A DNA stretch of 64,000 nt, from positions 1 to 64,000 of the forward strand of contig NZ_JPHU01000010.1 of assembly GCF_000733125.1 (NCBI RefSeq), in the 5' to 3' direction. The notes below the pieces were generated by a model. That model did not search any database. It was not told the origin of the DNA and saw nothing but the letters and a program-made list of their open reading frames with translations. This document shows, in pieces, positions 17,542 to 26,730 of the stretch (positions are counted from its first letter, which is position 1; each line of letters opens with the position of its first letter). Both the position numbers and the translations under genes were made by a program. Source of the DNA: Parvularcula oceani (GTDB lineage: Bacteria; Pseudomonadota; Alphaproteobacteria; Caulobacterales; Parvularculaceae).

Positions 17542-18725
17542 CCAAGACCGTCGTACTCGCTTTTTCCGGTGGCCTCGACACCTCCTATTGCGTGGCCGCG
17601 CTGCGCGAAGAGGGTTATCGCGTCGTCACCTATTACGTGCATTCGGGCTCGGCCGATCCGAAGGCGGAGGAAAGCATCGCCGCCCGGGCCGAAGAACTCG
17701 GCGCGGACGAGCACCGCACGCTCAATGCCGGGCCGGCGCTGTGGTCCGAGATCGTCCTCCCCTTCCTCTGGGGCGGCGCGCGGCGGCAGGGGCGCTATCC
17801 CGTCCTCTGCGCCGACCGCTACGTGATCGCCCGCATGGGGGTGGAACTGGCCGAAGAGGTCGGCGCGGACGCTCTCGGCCATGGCTGCACGGGCATGGGC
17901 AATGATCAGGTCCGCTTCGACGTCACGCTCTCGGCCCTGACCGACAAGCCCGTCCTCGCGCCGATCCGCGACATTCAGGACAAGGAGAATGTCCGCGAAT
18001 ACGAGATGGCCTTCCTGCGCGAGCGCGGCTTCGGGGTGCCCGAGCGGGCGTCGAAATATTCGGTCAACGAGAACCTTCTCGGCGCGACCCTGTCCGGCGG
18101 GCCCATCGACGAGTGGGAAGTGCCGGGCGAGGATGCGCGCGTCCTGACGGCGAAGCCCGCGGACTGGCCGCGCGAACCCCTCTCCATGCGGCTCTCCTTC
18201 GAAAATGGCGTGCCCGTGGCGCTGGACGGCGAGAAGACCGAGGGCGCGGCGCTCTTGAAAGCCCTAAACGACCGCCTCGGCCCTTACGGCGTCGGCTACG
18301 AGATCTATACCGGCGACACGCTGGTCGGCCTCAAGGGCCGCATCGTCTTCGAGGCTCCGGGCCTGACCGCGCTCGAAGCAGCGCACACGGCGCTCTGCGA
18401 AGCGGTTTCCAGCCGGGAACAGAACGCCTTCCGCCGCACGGTCGGCGAGCGCTGGTGCGACCTCGTCTATGACGGCCGCTACGAGGATCCGCTGCGCGAT
18501 GACCTCGAAGCCTATCTGGACAGCTCACGCAGGCGGACGAACGGCGAAGTCGAGCTGCGCACCGGCGGCGGCGCGATCCACGCCGTCGCCGTGCGCGGCG
18601 CCCCGATCCCCAAGCGCGCAGGCGCGGTCTATGCGCAGAAAGCCGCATGGTCCGGAGAGGTCGCGGAAGGGTTCACGGATCTCTTCGGTCAGTCGACCGT
18701 GCTCTGGAGACGTGCCGGTGAATAA
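17538..18725 (+). CDS. argG: Argininosuccinate synthase
   Basis: Encodes 395 residues. It joins citrulline and aspartate using ATP. The PP-loop FSGGLDTSYCV near the N-terminus and the downstream GHGCTGMGNDQVRFD and NLLGATLSGGPIDEWE (where common ArgG has NLWGRSIECG-like sequence) identify it. Length is typical. The gene begins within the argF' stop (ATGA) and its last eight bases overlap the GTG-started orf160, so the operon is continuous. In this pathway its substrate citrulline comes from ArgE' rather than directly from the transcarbamylase. Confidence 0.94.
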   Translation: MTKTVVLAFSGGLDTSYCVAALREEGYRVVTYYVHSGSADPKAEESIAARAEELGADEHRTLNAGPALWSEIVLPFLWGGARRQGRYPVLCADRYVIARMGVELAEEVGADALGHGCTGMGNDQVRFDVTLSALTDKPVLAPIRDIQDKENVREYEMAFLRERGFGVPERASKYSVNENLLGATLSGGPIDEWEVPGEDARVLTAKPADWPREPLSMRLSFENGVPVALDGEKTEGAALLKALNDRLGPYGVGYEIYTGDTLVGLKGRIVFEAPGLTALEAAHTALCEAVSSREQNAFRRTVGERWCDLVYDGRYEDPLRDDLEAYLDSSRRRTNGEVELRTGGGAIHAVAVRGAPIPKRAGAVYAQKAAWSGEVAEGFTDLFGQSTVLWRRAGE

Positions 18726-19200
18726 AGCTGCACTATCTTGGTTCGCTATATCTTGCACTGCGCTGTTGCTCTCCGAGGCCCGAGGGGAATCGTCTGAGCA
18801 CGAACGGCTTCGTTGCAGCACTTATTCGGCAGGCCCTCTCACAATGGCCAAGCTGGCCGAGAAGGCGCGTCCCGCGGACATTGTGCTTGTTCCGGAGGTC
18901 AATCTTGATGCGGTGAAGCGTGGAGGCGTTGAAGAGACAGACTTCTATGCGCTGACCAGAAGAGAATTGGATGCAGAAGAGCATCGGGAACTCTCCGCAA
19001 TCAGTTGGTACATGGTGGAGCCTTGCTACTTCCCCCATACGACAAGATACGACATCAGCTACTTTGCTGATGACGGAACCCTGCTCGTGCAAGGCGGAGC
19101 CCTCGGCAGGAGCTGTCCAACCGAAAGGCGTCCGGTCGTGGTCGGCATAACGGGGGGAGCAGTCGAGCGTGTGATCTACAGCTTCGGGATGGCAGAATGA
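18718..19200 (+). CDS. Unknown small exported protein inserted in the arginine operon (orf160)
   Basis: Encodes about 160 residues from GTG 18718 (GGAGA at 18706-18710, seven bases upstream). The N-terminus NKAALSWFAISCTALLLSEARG looks like a signal peptide. The mature part is soluble with scattered cysteines (LRCSTYS, VEPCYFP, GRSCPTE) and a beta-like centre (RYDISYFADDGTLLVQGGAL). I do not recognise a family. Codon use is unlike its neighbours: ATA, AGA, CTA, ACA and many codons ending in A or T, and visibly lower GC, suggesting recent acquisition. It is translationally coupled on both sides (8-base overlap with argG, ATGA with argE'), so it is expressed with the arginine genes. It is not an obvious arginine enzyme. 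Confidence 0.75.
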   Translation: MNKAALSWFAISCTALLLSEARGESSEHERLRCSTYSAGPLTMAKLAEKARPADIVLVPEVNLDAVKRGGVEETDFYALTRRELDAEEHRELSAISWYMVEPCYFPHTTRYDISYFADDGTLLVQGGALGRSCPTERRPVVVGITGGAVERVIYSFGMAE

Positions 19201-20246
19201 CCGACCGCCTCGACACCATTCTCGACCACCTCGCCCCGCTCGTCGCGGCGGACACGCAGAACCCGCCGCGGGAGATCACGCAGGACCATCCGCTGCTCGC
19301 GGCGATCCGGAAGGGGCTGCCGGGTTTCGAGATCGACGTGACCGATCTCGGCGGCGGCTCGCTGATCATCGACGCGAAGCGCGGCGCGCCCTCTATCCTC
19401 TTCAACGTCCACATGGACACGGTGCCGGTGGCCGAAGGGTGGAGCCGAGACCCGCATGAGCTGCATCGGGGTGAGGACCGGGCGACCGGGCTCGGCGCCT
19501 GCGACATCAAGGGCGCGGCGGCCGTGCTCTTCGCGCTGGCAGGCGAGACGGACGCGCCCATGCGCCTCGTTCTGACGACGGATGAAGAGGCGGGGCAGAG
19601 CACCTGCGTGCGCAGCTTCCTCGAAGCCCCGCTTAGCGCCGATCTCGCCGTCATCGCCGAGCCGACCGAAGGCCGCGCGGTGACCCAGCATCGGGGCATC
19701 GTCAGCGGCACGGCCCGCTTCGGCGGGGAGAGCGGGCACGCTTCGCAGGGCCCCGGCCGCTCGGCCGTCCATGCGGCGGTGCGCTGGATGGCGAAATGCC
19801 TCGACAGCGACACGGCTGCCGAGGTGCGCCTCAATTTCGGGCGGATCGAGGGCGGGGTGAAGCCCAACATGGTCGCGGCCAGCGCGGAAGTCCTTTACGG
19901 CTTCCGTCCGCGCCCGGGGCTCGACCATGCGCCGGTCCTCAAAGAGCTGCGCGGCCATGCCCCCTTCGCGGACCATGCCGACCGCTTCATCGGCCCCGCT
20001 CTGCCGTCCTCGGACGAGGCCAAGGCGGCGCAGAAGCGCGCGCGGGAGGCGGCGGAGGCGCGCGGCCTGACGCTCGGCGACCCCGTTGATTTCTGGACCG
20101 AGGCGAGCCTCTTCGCCGCCGCGGGCGTGCCGGCCATGGTGCTGGGGCCGGGCCATATCGCGCAGGCCCATGCGGCGGATGAGTGGGTGGCCTATGACAG
20201 CCTCCTTGCCACCTATGACGCCTATGCACGGATCGTGAACGGATGA
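19197..20246 (+). CDS. argE': N-acetylcitrulline (acetylornithine) deacetylase, M20 family
   Basis: Encodes 349 residues. M20 zinc-peptidase fold with metal-ligand motifs FNVHMDTVPV, GLGACDIKGAAA, TTDEEAGQS and a dimerisation domain in the middle. In a pathway using acetylornithine transcarbamylase the physiological substrate is N-acetyl-L-citrulline, which yields citrulline for ArgG; this specificity is inferred from the adjacent argF', not from residues. It overlaps orf160 upstream and argAB downstream by ATGA, indicating translational coupling. Confidence 0.88.
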   Translation: MTDRLDTILDHLAPLVAADTQNPPREITQDHPLLAAIRKGLPGFEIDVTDLGGGSLIIDAKRGAPSILFNVHMDTVPVAEGWSRDPHELHRGEDRATGLGACDIKGAAAVLFALAGETDAPMRLVLTTDEEAGQSTCVRSFLEAPLSADLAVIAEPTEGRAVTQHRGIVSGTARFGGESGHASQGPGRSAVHAAVRWMAKCLDSDTAAEVRLNFGRIEGGVKPNMVAASAEVLYGFRPRPGLDHAPVLKELRGHAPFADHADRFIGPALPSSDEAKAAQKRAREAAEARGLTLGDPVDFWTEASLFAAAGVPAMVLGPGHIAQAHAADEWVAYDSLLATYDAYARIVNG

Positions 20247-21562
20247 CCGAGCTCAGCTTCCGCGACAAGGCCAGCCTCCTCCTCGCCAATCTGCGCGAGG
20301 GGCGGGAGGTCCGCGCCTATCTCGACCAGTTCTCGTCCGCCGGGGAAGGGTGCTTCGCCGTCGTCAAGGTCGGCGGCGCGCTGATGGCGCAGGAGCTGCC
20401 GGCGCTCGCCGATCGCCTCGCCGTGCTCCAGGCGCTCGACCTCCGCCCGGTCGTCGTCTTCGGCGCGGGGCCGCAGCTCGATGCAAGGCTCGAAAAGGCG
20501 GGCCTCGGCCAGGAACGCCGCGACGGCCTTCGCGTCACGCCGCCAGAGGCCATGCCGCTCGTCGCAGCCGAGACCGCGCGCACCGGCCTCGCCCTCGCGC
20601 GGGCGCTGCGGGCGCGCGGCGGCCATGCCGTCCTCACCCCGCCGGGCACGATTACCGCGAAGCTTCTGGACGAGGACCGCTATGGCCGCGTGGGACAGGT
20701 CTCCCATATCGACGCGGCGGCCCTTACGGGCCTTCTCGCCACAGGCGTCGTGCCCCTGATCGGCTGCGCGCATCTCGACGACGAGGGGCGCCTTCTCAAC
20801 ATCAACGCCGATGACGTGGCGCGTCAGGTGGCGCTGACCCTCCGCCCTCAGAAGATCGTCTTCCTGACCGGAACGGGCGGCATGCTCGACGGCGAGGACA
20901 AGGTCATCGACTCGATCAACCTCGCCACCGATCTGCCCGCGCTGCGCGAGGCGGAGTGGCTGCATGGCGGCATGGCGCTCAAGATCGACCGGATCGCCAG
21001 CCTCCTCGGCGAGCTGCCGCTGTCGAGTTCGGTCTCGATGACCGATGCCAAGAGCCTTCTGCGCGAGCTTTTCACCCATGGCGGCGCGGGCACGCTGATC
21101 CGCCGGGGCGAGTCGATCCTGACCGAGACGGAGGCGGACGAGGTCCGGCTGACCCGCCTGATCGAGCGGGCCTTCGGGCGGCGGCTGCGCGATGATTACT
21201 GGCGGGATGTAGACCCCGCCTATATCGTGCGGACGGAGAATACGCGCGCCGCCGCTGTCGTCACGCGGGTGGAGGACGAAGACGGCCTTCACTGCCTCGA
21301 CAAGTTCGCGGTCGATCCCGAAGCGCGCGGCGAAGGTCTCGCCAAGGCGGTGTGGAGCGTGCTGCGCTACCGCTCGCCGCGCCTCGTCTGGCGCAGCCGG
21401 GCGCAGAACCCGTTCAATGCATTCTATACCGCCCATGCCGACGGTTTCCTGCGCCGCGGACCCTGGCACATCTTCTGGTACGGGCAGGATACGGACGAAG
21501 CGGCGCTGCGGCACGCGGCCGAGCTGGCCGCGCGTCCTGCGGATTTCGAGGAGGCGGCATGA
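20243..21562 (+). CDS. argAB: Bifunctional N-acetylglutamate kinase/synthase
   Basis: Encodes 439 residues: an amino-acid-kinase domain (about 1-290; VKVGGALMAQE, VFGAGPQLDARL, INADDVARQVA, FLTGTGGMLDGEDKVIDSI) fused to a GNAT acetyltransferase domain (about 300-439; VVTRVEDEDGLHCLDKFAVDPEARGEGLAKAVW, FNAFYTAHADGFLRRGPWHIFWYG). The C-terminal domain resembles vertebrate-type NAGS rather than bacterial ArgA. Such fusions are described in Maricaulis and Xanthomonas. One protein thus performs the first two steps: glutamate acetylation and phosphorylation. Arginine feedback on the protein is likely from the family. ATGA overlaps on both sides. Confidence 0.93.
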   Translation: MTELSFRDKASLLLANLREGREVRAYLDQFSSAGEGCFAVVKVGGALMAQELPALADRLAVLQALDLRPVVVFGAGPQLDARLEKAGLGQERRDGLRVTPPEAMPLVAAETARTGLALARALRARGGHAVLTPPGTITAKLLDEDRYGRVGQVSHIDAAALTGLLATGVVPLIGCAHLDDEGRLLNINADDVARQVALTLRPQKIVFLTGTGGMLDGEDKVIDSINLATDLPALREAEWLHGGMALKIDRIASLLGELPLSSSVSMTDAKSLLRELFTHGGAGTLIRRGESILTETEADEVRLTRLIERAFGRRLRDDYWRDVDPAYIVRTENTRAAAVVTRVEDEDGLHCLDKFAVDPEARGEGLAKAVWSVLRYRSPRLVWRSRAQNPFNAFYTAHADGFLRRGPWHIFWYGQDTDEAALRHAAELAARPADFEEAA

Positions 21563-22479
21563 GGACGATCGGCCTGATCGGCGCGCGCGGCTATGTCGGA
21601 CGCGAAGTGGTGCGGCTCGTCGAGGCCGATCCGCGCTTCGAGCTCACCCTCGCCACCTCGCGAGAGTTGGCGGGGAAGACGCTCGGCGAGGCGTTCGAAG
21701 GCGCGCAAGGCGACCTTGCGATCGAGCAGCTGGGGCCGGAAGAGGCGGCGGCGCGCGGTTGCGATGCCTATGTCCTCGGCCTGCCCAACGGCCTCGCCGC
21801 CCCCTTCGTCGAAGCCATCGAGGCGGCAAGTCCGAACAGCGCGATCCTCGATCTGAGCGCCGATTACCGTCACCGCGAGGGCTGGGTCTACGGCCTGCCA
21901 GAGCTTGGCCGCATGCCGATCCGGGGCGCGCGGCGCATCGCCAATCCGGGCTGCTACGCGACGGCGGCGACGCTCGCCCTCTGGCCGGTCAGGGACATCC
22001 TGACCGGCATCCCCTCCGCCTTCGGCATATCGGGCTATTCGGGCGCGGGCACGACGCCGGGGCCCAAGAACGACCCCGAGCGGCTCCGGGACAATATCCT
22101 GCCCTACGGCTTCGGGGGGCATAACCATCAGGACGAGGTCGCGGCCAATATCGGCGCTCCCGTCGCCTTCGCGCCCCATGTGGCGAGCTTCTTCCGCGGG
22201 CTGATCGTCACCTGCACCGCACCCGTGGACAAGGCTTATGCGCTCTCGTCGCTCCGCGCGCGCTATGCCGCTGCCTATGCCGACAGCGATGTCGTGCGCA
22301 TGCAGGACGAGCCGCCCGAGCCGCGCGCCGTCGCCGGAACCGCAGCCGCCGTTCTGGGCGGCATCGCCTATCATGAGGACAGCGGCGTGCTGACCCTGTC
22401 CTGCGCGCTCGACAACCTCCTCAAGGGCGCGGCGAGCCAGGCGATGGAAAACCTGCGCCTGGCCTTCGGCGAGGCCTGA
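21559..22479 (+). CDS. argC: N-acetyl-gamma-glutamyl-phosphate reductase
   Basis: Encodes 306 residues from ATG 21559, overlapping the argAB stop. NADPH-dependent reduction of acetylglutamyl phosphate to the semialdehyde. The Rossmann motif IGLIGARGYVGREVVRL, the catalytic Cys in RIANPGCYATAATLAL and GYSGAGTTPGPKN are diagnostic of the long-form ArgC with the SGYSGAG motif. Last gene of the operon; convergent with the TonB receptor gene three bases away. No argD follows, so the semialdehyde aminotransferase must be elsewhere. Confidence 0.94.
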   Translation: MRTIGLIGARGYVGREVVRLVEADPRFELTLATSRELAGKTLGEAFEGAQGDLAIEQLGPEEAAARGCDAYVLGLPNGLAAPFVEAIEAASPNSAILDLSADYRHREGWVYGLPELGRMPIRGARRIANPGCYATAATLALWPVRDILTGIPSAFGISGYSGAGTTPGPKNDPERLRDNILPYGFGGHNHQDEVAANIGAPVAFAPHVASFFRGLIVTCTAPVDKAYALSSLRARYAAAYADSDVVRMQDEPPEPRAVAGTAAAVLGGIAYHEDSGVLTLSCALDNLLKGAASQAMENLRLAFGEA

Positions 22480-22482
22480 CCT

Positions 22483-24458
22483 TCAGAAGGCGACGGTCAG
22501 GTTCACCTCATAGGCCCGTTCCTCGCCGGGGAAGTAGCGGGCATTTCCGAACGCATAATCCGCACGCCGCGCATAGCGCTCATCGGTGACGTTGCGCACG
22601 ATGCCGAGAATGGTGAGCCTCTCCGCCGGCGACCATGAGGCGCGCAGGTCGAGGAGGTCGTGGCCTTCGTAGTCCTGCGTGTTGGCGGCATTGGTGTAAT
22701 AGCTGGCGACATGGGTATAGGCCGCCTCCAGGGTCAGCTCCGGAACCGGCGTCCAGCGAAGCTGCGCACTGCCCAGCGTTTTCGGCGCGGTATCGACTCT
22801 GTCGCCGTCCCGGATGATCTCGGAGGCGTCGCTGACGATCCTGTCGAAACCGTATTCGTGCGCCGCCCATGTCCCCGCGCCGGACAGGGACAGCGTATCG
22901 GTCAGGCGCAACAGGCCCTCCGCCTCGATCCCGACATGGGTGGTCTCGCCATCGGTGACGTTGAAACCGTCCGCATCGCGGAAAAAGACATTCTCCTTGC
23001 GCATGGCAAAGCCGGTGACCGCGATGCGCCCCCGCTCGCTCGCCTTGCGCCAGCCGAGCTCGATGGCGTCCATCCTCTCGGGATCGATACCGTCCGGCGT
23101 CTGCGCGGATTGCAGGCGGTAGAGCTCGCTCGTCTGGGGCGGCCGGGCCCCGCGGGCGAGGCTCGCATAGACGGTGCCGTTCGGACCCAGTTCGTAGAGG
23201 GCGGCAAGCTTGCCGGTGACGACCCCGAACTCGTCCGTGCGGTCTTCGGGCCGGAAATAGCGGCCGAAGACGCCGGCCTCCGCATCGGTCTCGTAATCAT
23301 AGCGCGTCACCGTGACCCGCCCGCCCGCCTGCAGGGTCAGATTGTCCGCCGCCTGCCAGGACAGGCGCGCGAAGGGCGCGGCCTCCACGGCATCGACCGT
23401 GTAGTCGTAATGAAGCCCCTGCGTGAAGCTGAAGACGGTCTCGTTCTCCTGGAACTCGCGCAGGCTGCCGCGGGTGAGATCGAGGTCGAGGCCCGCCAGC
23501 AGCTCGACTTCGGCGGACAGGGATCGGCTCGCCGTGCTCTGAAAGCCGATCGAGCCGTGCTCGTTTTCCTCCAGCGGATCGCCCGGAAAGAAGTGGAGCA
23601 GGAAATCCATCTGCGTATAGCGCGCGAAGGGCGTGATCGTGCCTTCCCAGCCTGCCGCCGCGAAGGGAATCTCCGCGCTCAGGAGGAGGTGGTCGAGGTC
23701 GCGGAAGGCTTCTGGGTTCGGGTTCGAGCGGCGCAGCGCGTCGTCCGCATAGGCTTCGTCACCGAGAATATAGCCCGCCGTCTCCTGCTCGAGATGCTGG
23801 CCCGCAATGCGCAGCGTCGTTTCGCCAAGCTTCACCTTGCCGAAGCCCTTGACCTGCAGCGCGCCCGAATCTTCGCGGTAACCGCCATCGTCGAGCACGT
23901 GCAGCCCGCCCCGCGCAGTGCCATTGCCGCCTTCGAGGGTCGCCGAATAGCGGTCGAAGCTGCCCGCGGAGAGGCGAAAGCGCCCGCCCGGATCGCCCGG
24001 TTCCGGCGTCAGCACGTTGACCGCGCCATGCAGCGCATTGGAGCCATAGGCGACATCGCCCGGCCCCGGACGATCTCGACGGCTTCGGCGAAGGGCAGCT
24101 GCGCGTCGAACAGGCCGTTCACATTGGCGAAGCCCGCCGCGCGCAGGGGAATGCCGTCCTGCAGGTACAGGAACGACCCCGCCCCGGCGCCGCCGGTCAG
24201 GACGGGCGAGCGGATCGCCGTCAGATGCTCGCGCCCCGAGCCCGACTGCACGAAGACGCCGGCGGCCCGGTTCAGGAGCTCTGCGGGCGCGCGCGGAGAG
24301 ACGAGGCGGACTTCCTCTTCGAGGAGCACCGAAATCGCGGCCGGAACGTCCGACAGGGGCGCGGCCCGGCGGTCGGCTGTGACGACGAGCACGTCCTCCT
24401 GCGCGATGGCGGAAAGCGGGAAGAGGGCGCATGCGGCGCCAATCGGAAAGCGTTTCAT
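22483..24458 (-). pseudogene. TonB-dependent receptor, interrupted by a -1 frameshift
   Basis: Two frames together make one receptor of about 658 residues. The N-terminal part (ATG 24458, signal peptide MKRFPIGAACALFPLSAIAQ, plug motifs AELLNRAAGVFVQSGSG and FAEAVEIVRG) shifts frame at about 24058-24068, after which PGDVAYGSNALHGAVNVL continues to a normal barrel end (YEVNLTVAF). Restoring one C in the run CGCCCGGCCCCGG gives the expected VRGPGDVAYGSNALHG, so a single-base loss is indicated: either a real mutation or an assembly error in a GC run. Substrate unknown. The neighbouring metal/thiol genes on the same strand suggest a metal chelate. Confidence 0.8.
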
Positions 24459-24605
24459 GAAGACCTGCCTCGGCTCGCCCGTCACTTAGGGCAAAGCGTG
24501 AGGGTGCCCATCGAAAACCGCCCTTCCTCGCCGGTAGTGCCGAAGGTTCTACCCGGGGAGGCGGCGCCGCAGCGGGTCCGCAGCACCGCCATACCGAAGT
24601 AGGGC

Positions 24606-25394
24606 TCAGAAAATCAGGTGCTTGAGCCCCATCCAGATCCCCATGGCGATCATGACGAGGTTCTCCGACAGCGACACGAAGCCAAGGGGCACGTTCGAAT
24701 GTCCGCCCACGCAGGCGCATTTCAGCTCCCGCTTGTCGATGTAGATCGCCTTGAAGACCGAGATCGCGCCGACCGTGCCGATGAAGAGCGCGAGGGGTGC
24801 GCCGATCCAGACAAGGGCACCCGCGATCATCAGAACGCCCGCCAGCATCTCGGCGAAGGGATAGACATAGCCGTAACCGACCCAGCGCTGCGCCAGGAGG
24901 TCGTAATTGAGGAACATGGTCGAGAAGCTCTCGACATCGCGCAGCTTCTGGATCGCGAGGACGCACATCGAGAAGGCAGCGAACCATTCGATTCCGCGGA
25001 CGGTGACCAGCTCTCCGAAGGCCGCCCACGACACCGCGCCCGCCATCAGGGCGCAGACCCCGAAGATGACGAGGACGGGCGTATAGGTCGGCTTGTCCTT
25101 GTCCCGGACCGGCGAGCCAAAATGTTCGCGCAGCGCGTCATAGCCGCCGATGCGCTCGCCGCCGATGAAGGTCTGCGGCGTGGTCTTCACGCCATGCTTC
25201 TCCTTGAACGCGTCGGTCTCCTCGCGCGTGCGCAGATGATGGTCCTCGACCGTATAGCCCTTGCGTTCGAGGAGCGCCTTGGATTTCAGGCCATAGGGAC
25301 AGAGATGCTTCTCCATCACCATGCGGTAGAGGACGGCCGTCTTGCCCTCCGCTGCCTTTGCGGGGGCATCGGTCCTGTTCATCGTGGTCGACAT
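24606..25394 (-). CDS. Glutaredoxin-MauE/DoxX-like membrane fusion protein
   Basis: Encodes 262 residues from ATG 25394, with AGGAGG six bases upstream. The N-terminal glutaredoxin-like domain (about 15-90) has CPYGLKSKALLERKGYTVEDHH and KTTPQTFIGGERIGGYDAL; the active site is CPYG with a single cysteine, a monothiol arrangement. The C-terminal half has four membrane helices of the MauE/DoxX type and ends near DKRELKCACVGG, a Cys-x-Cys motif next to a helix. It probably transfers thiol redox power across the inner membrane. Its gene follows the permease and copper-binding genes on the same strand. Function is inferred from domains. Confidence 0.8.
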   Translation of the reverse strand: MSTTMNRTDAPAKAAEGKTAVLYRMVMEKHLCPYGLKSKALLERKGYTVEDHHLRTREETDAFKEKHGVKTTPQTFIGGERIGGYDALREHFGSPVRDKDKPTYTPVLVIFGVCALMAGAVSWAAFGELVTVRGIEWFAAFSMCVLAIQKLRDVESFSTMFLNYDLLAQRWVGYGYVYPFAEMLAGVLMIAGALVWIGAPLALFIGTVGAISVFKAIYIDKRELKCACVGGHSNVPLGFVSLSENLVMIAMGIWMGLKHLIF

Positions 25395-25457
25395 GAAAGC
25401 CTCCTGATCTCTGAAAGGGATGTAGGCGCGCTGCCCCCGCACCCGAAGGGGGGCGCC

Positions 25458-26657
25458 TCAGCCGCCGACCAGTAGGCCACCCGCCAGCCAGGCATAGGAC
25501 AGCATTGCGAGCCAGAAGAGCACGGTTTCGGTGATCCCGTCGCCCGTGGTCAGCTTCACGCCCTTCGACTTGATCTTCCACGCGAAGAAGAGAGCCGTGA
25601 CGGCGAGGAAGGCCATGTTCAGCCAGAAGGTGTAGTCGATCGAGAAGAATTCCCGCTCGGTCACCGCCCGCACGTCCTCCGCCGAGGGCAGGAGGCCCAG
25701 AAGGCTGAAGCCGTAATGGAGGAGGAGGGCGGTCGCGACCAGCACCACCAGGAATACGCCCAGAATATAGAGCGCCATTCTCCACCCGTAATATTTCGCG
25801 TTCACCCGCAGGACGGGCACCACGACGAGGTCGGAGAAGATGAAGGCCATGATGCCGGCGAAGGCGACGCCGTTCCCGTAGAGGACGGCCGCCAGCGGGA
25901 TGTTCCCCATCGAGCCGATGAAGGTGAAGAAGGCCGCGACCGGCCCCACCAGCGCCTGCGCGAGGAGGGCGAAGAAGCCCGGATCCTCGCCCCCGATGAA
26001 GAGGGTCTCGAAGAAGCTGCGCGGAACGAAGGCCGCGATGACGCCCGCGATGGTGAAGCCGACAGTGACGTCCTTCCACACCATCGCCCATTCCATGAAG
26101 TAGCGGTTCGCGACCATCCGCCAGCCATCCTTCGAGCGGATCTTTTCCTTCCAGGAGGGCTCGTCGCCGTCCTCCTCCTCGTCGCCCTCGCTTTCCTGTG
26201 CGCTCTTTCGTGCCTCTTCGATCGGCGCGAGCTTCCGCGTGAAGCGGACGACGAGCCACATCAGGAGGATCAGCAGGATCCCGCCGACATATTCGCCGAC
26301 CACGAACTGCCAGCCGAGGAAGATGGCGATGATGATGCCGAGTTCGATGACGAGATTGGTCGAGGAGAGGAGGAAGGCGAGGGAGGGCACGAGCCCGGCC
26401 CCCTTGGCGAAGAGGGCGCGCGTGCCGGACAGGGCCGCGAAGCTGCAGGAGGAGGAGACGAAGCCGAAGAAGGTGCCGAGCGCGACCGATTTGGGGCCGT
26501 CCTCGCCCATGGTCTTCTGCATGCGCTCTCGCGTCACGAAGACCTGGATCATCGAGGAGATGACGTAGCCGAGGCCGAAGGCCCAGAACGCGGTCCAGAA
26601 AAGGCCCATCGCCGTCAGCGCAGCGCTGTGCCAGGTTTGCAGGAATCCGGTCTCCAT
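25458..26657 (-). CDS. ArsP/DUF318-type permease
   Basis: Encodes 399 residues with about eight to ten membrane helices in two halves. The motif FGFVSSSCSFAALSGTRALFAKG (near residue 65) and the matching second-half FTFIGSMGNIPLAAVLYGNG are typical of the permease family that includes ArsP (PF03773). An acidic cytoplasmic loop (SEGDEEEDGDE) lies between the halves. ArsP exports trivalent organoarsenicals, but other members are unassigned; here the neighbours (Cys-rich copper protein upstream, glutaredoxin fusion downstream, same strand, short gaps) suggest a soft-metal or metalloid efflux role. The conserved Cys in SSCSF is a plausible ligand. Confidence 0.8.
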   Translation of the reverse strand: METGFLQTWHSAALTAMGLFWTAFWAFGLGYVISSMIQVFVTRERMQKTMGEDGPKSVALGTFFGFVSSSCSFAALSGTRALFAKGAGLVPSLAFLLSSTNLVIELGIIIAIFLGWQFVVGEYVGGILLILLMWLVVRFTRKLAPIEEARKSAQESEGDEEEDGDEPSWKEKIRSKDGWRMVANRYFMEWAMVWKDVTVGFTIAGVIAAFVPRSFFETLFIGGEDPGFFALLAQALVGPVAAFFTFIGSMGNIPLAAVLYGNGVAFAGIMAFIFSDLVVVPVLRVNAKYYGWRMALYILGVFLVVLVATALLLHYGFSLLGLLPSAEDVRAVTEREFFSIDYTFWLNMAFLAVTALFFAWKIKSKGVKLTTGDGITETVLFWLAMLSYAWLAGGLLVGG

Positions 26658-26730
26658 CGGCCCTCCGGCTCAGAAGCAGTGACCGGCCGGAAAGAGCTCC
26701 TGGCCGGTCTTCGGGTGCGGGGCGGGCCGC

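Noticed and set aside
24459-24605. Possible cobalamin riboswitch upstream of the TonB receptor (minus strand shows GCACT...GAGGAAGGGCGG and CGGTGCTGC-like stretches)
   Set aside because: The conserved CCCGCAACTG-type box and the AGCCAGGAGACCTGCC end are not present; the resemblance is limited to GC-rich fragments. A covariance search against RF00174 would settle it.
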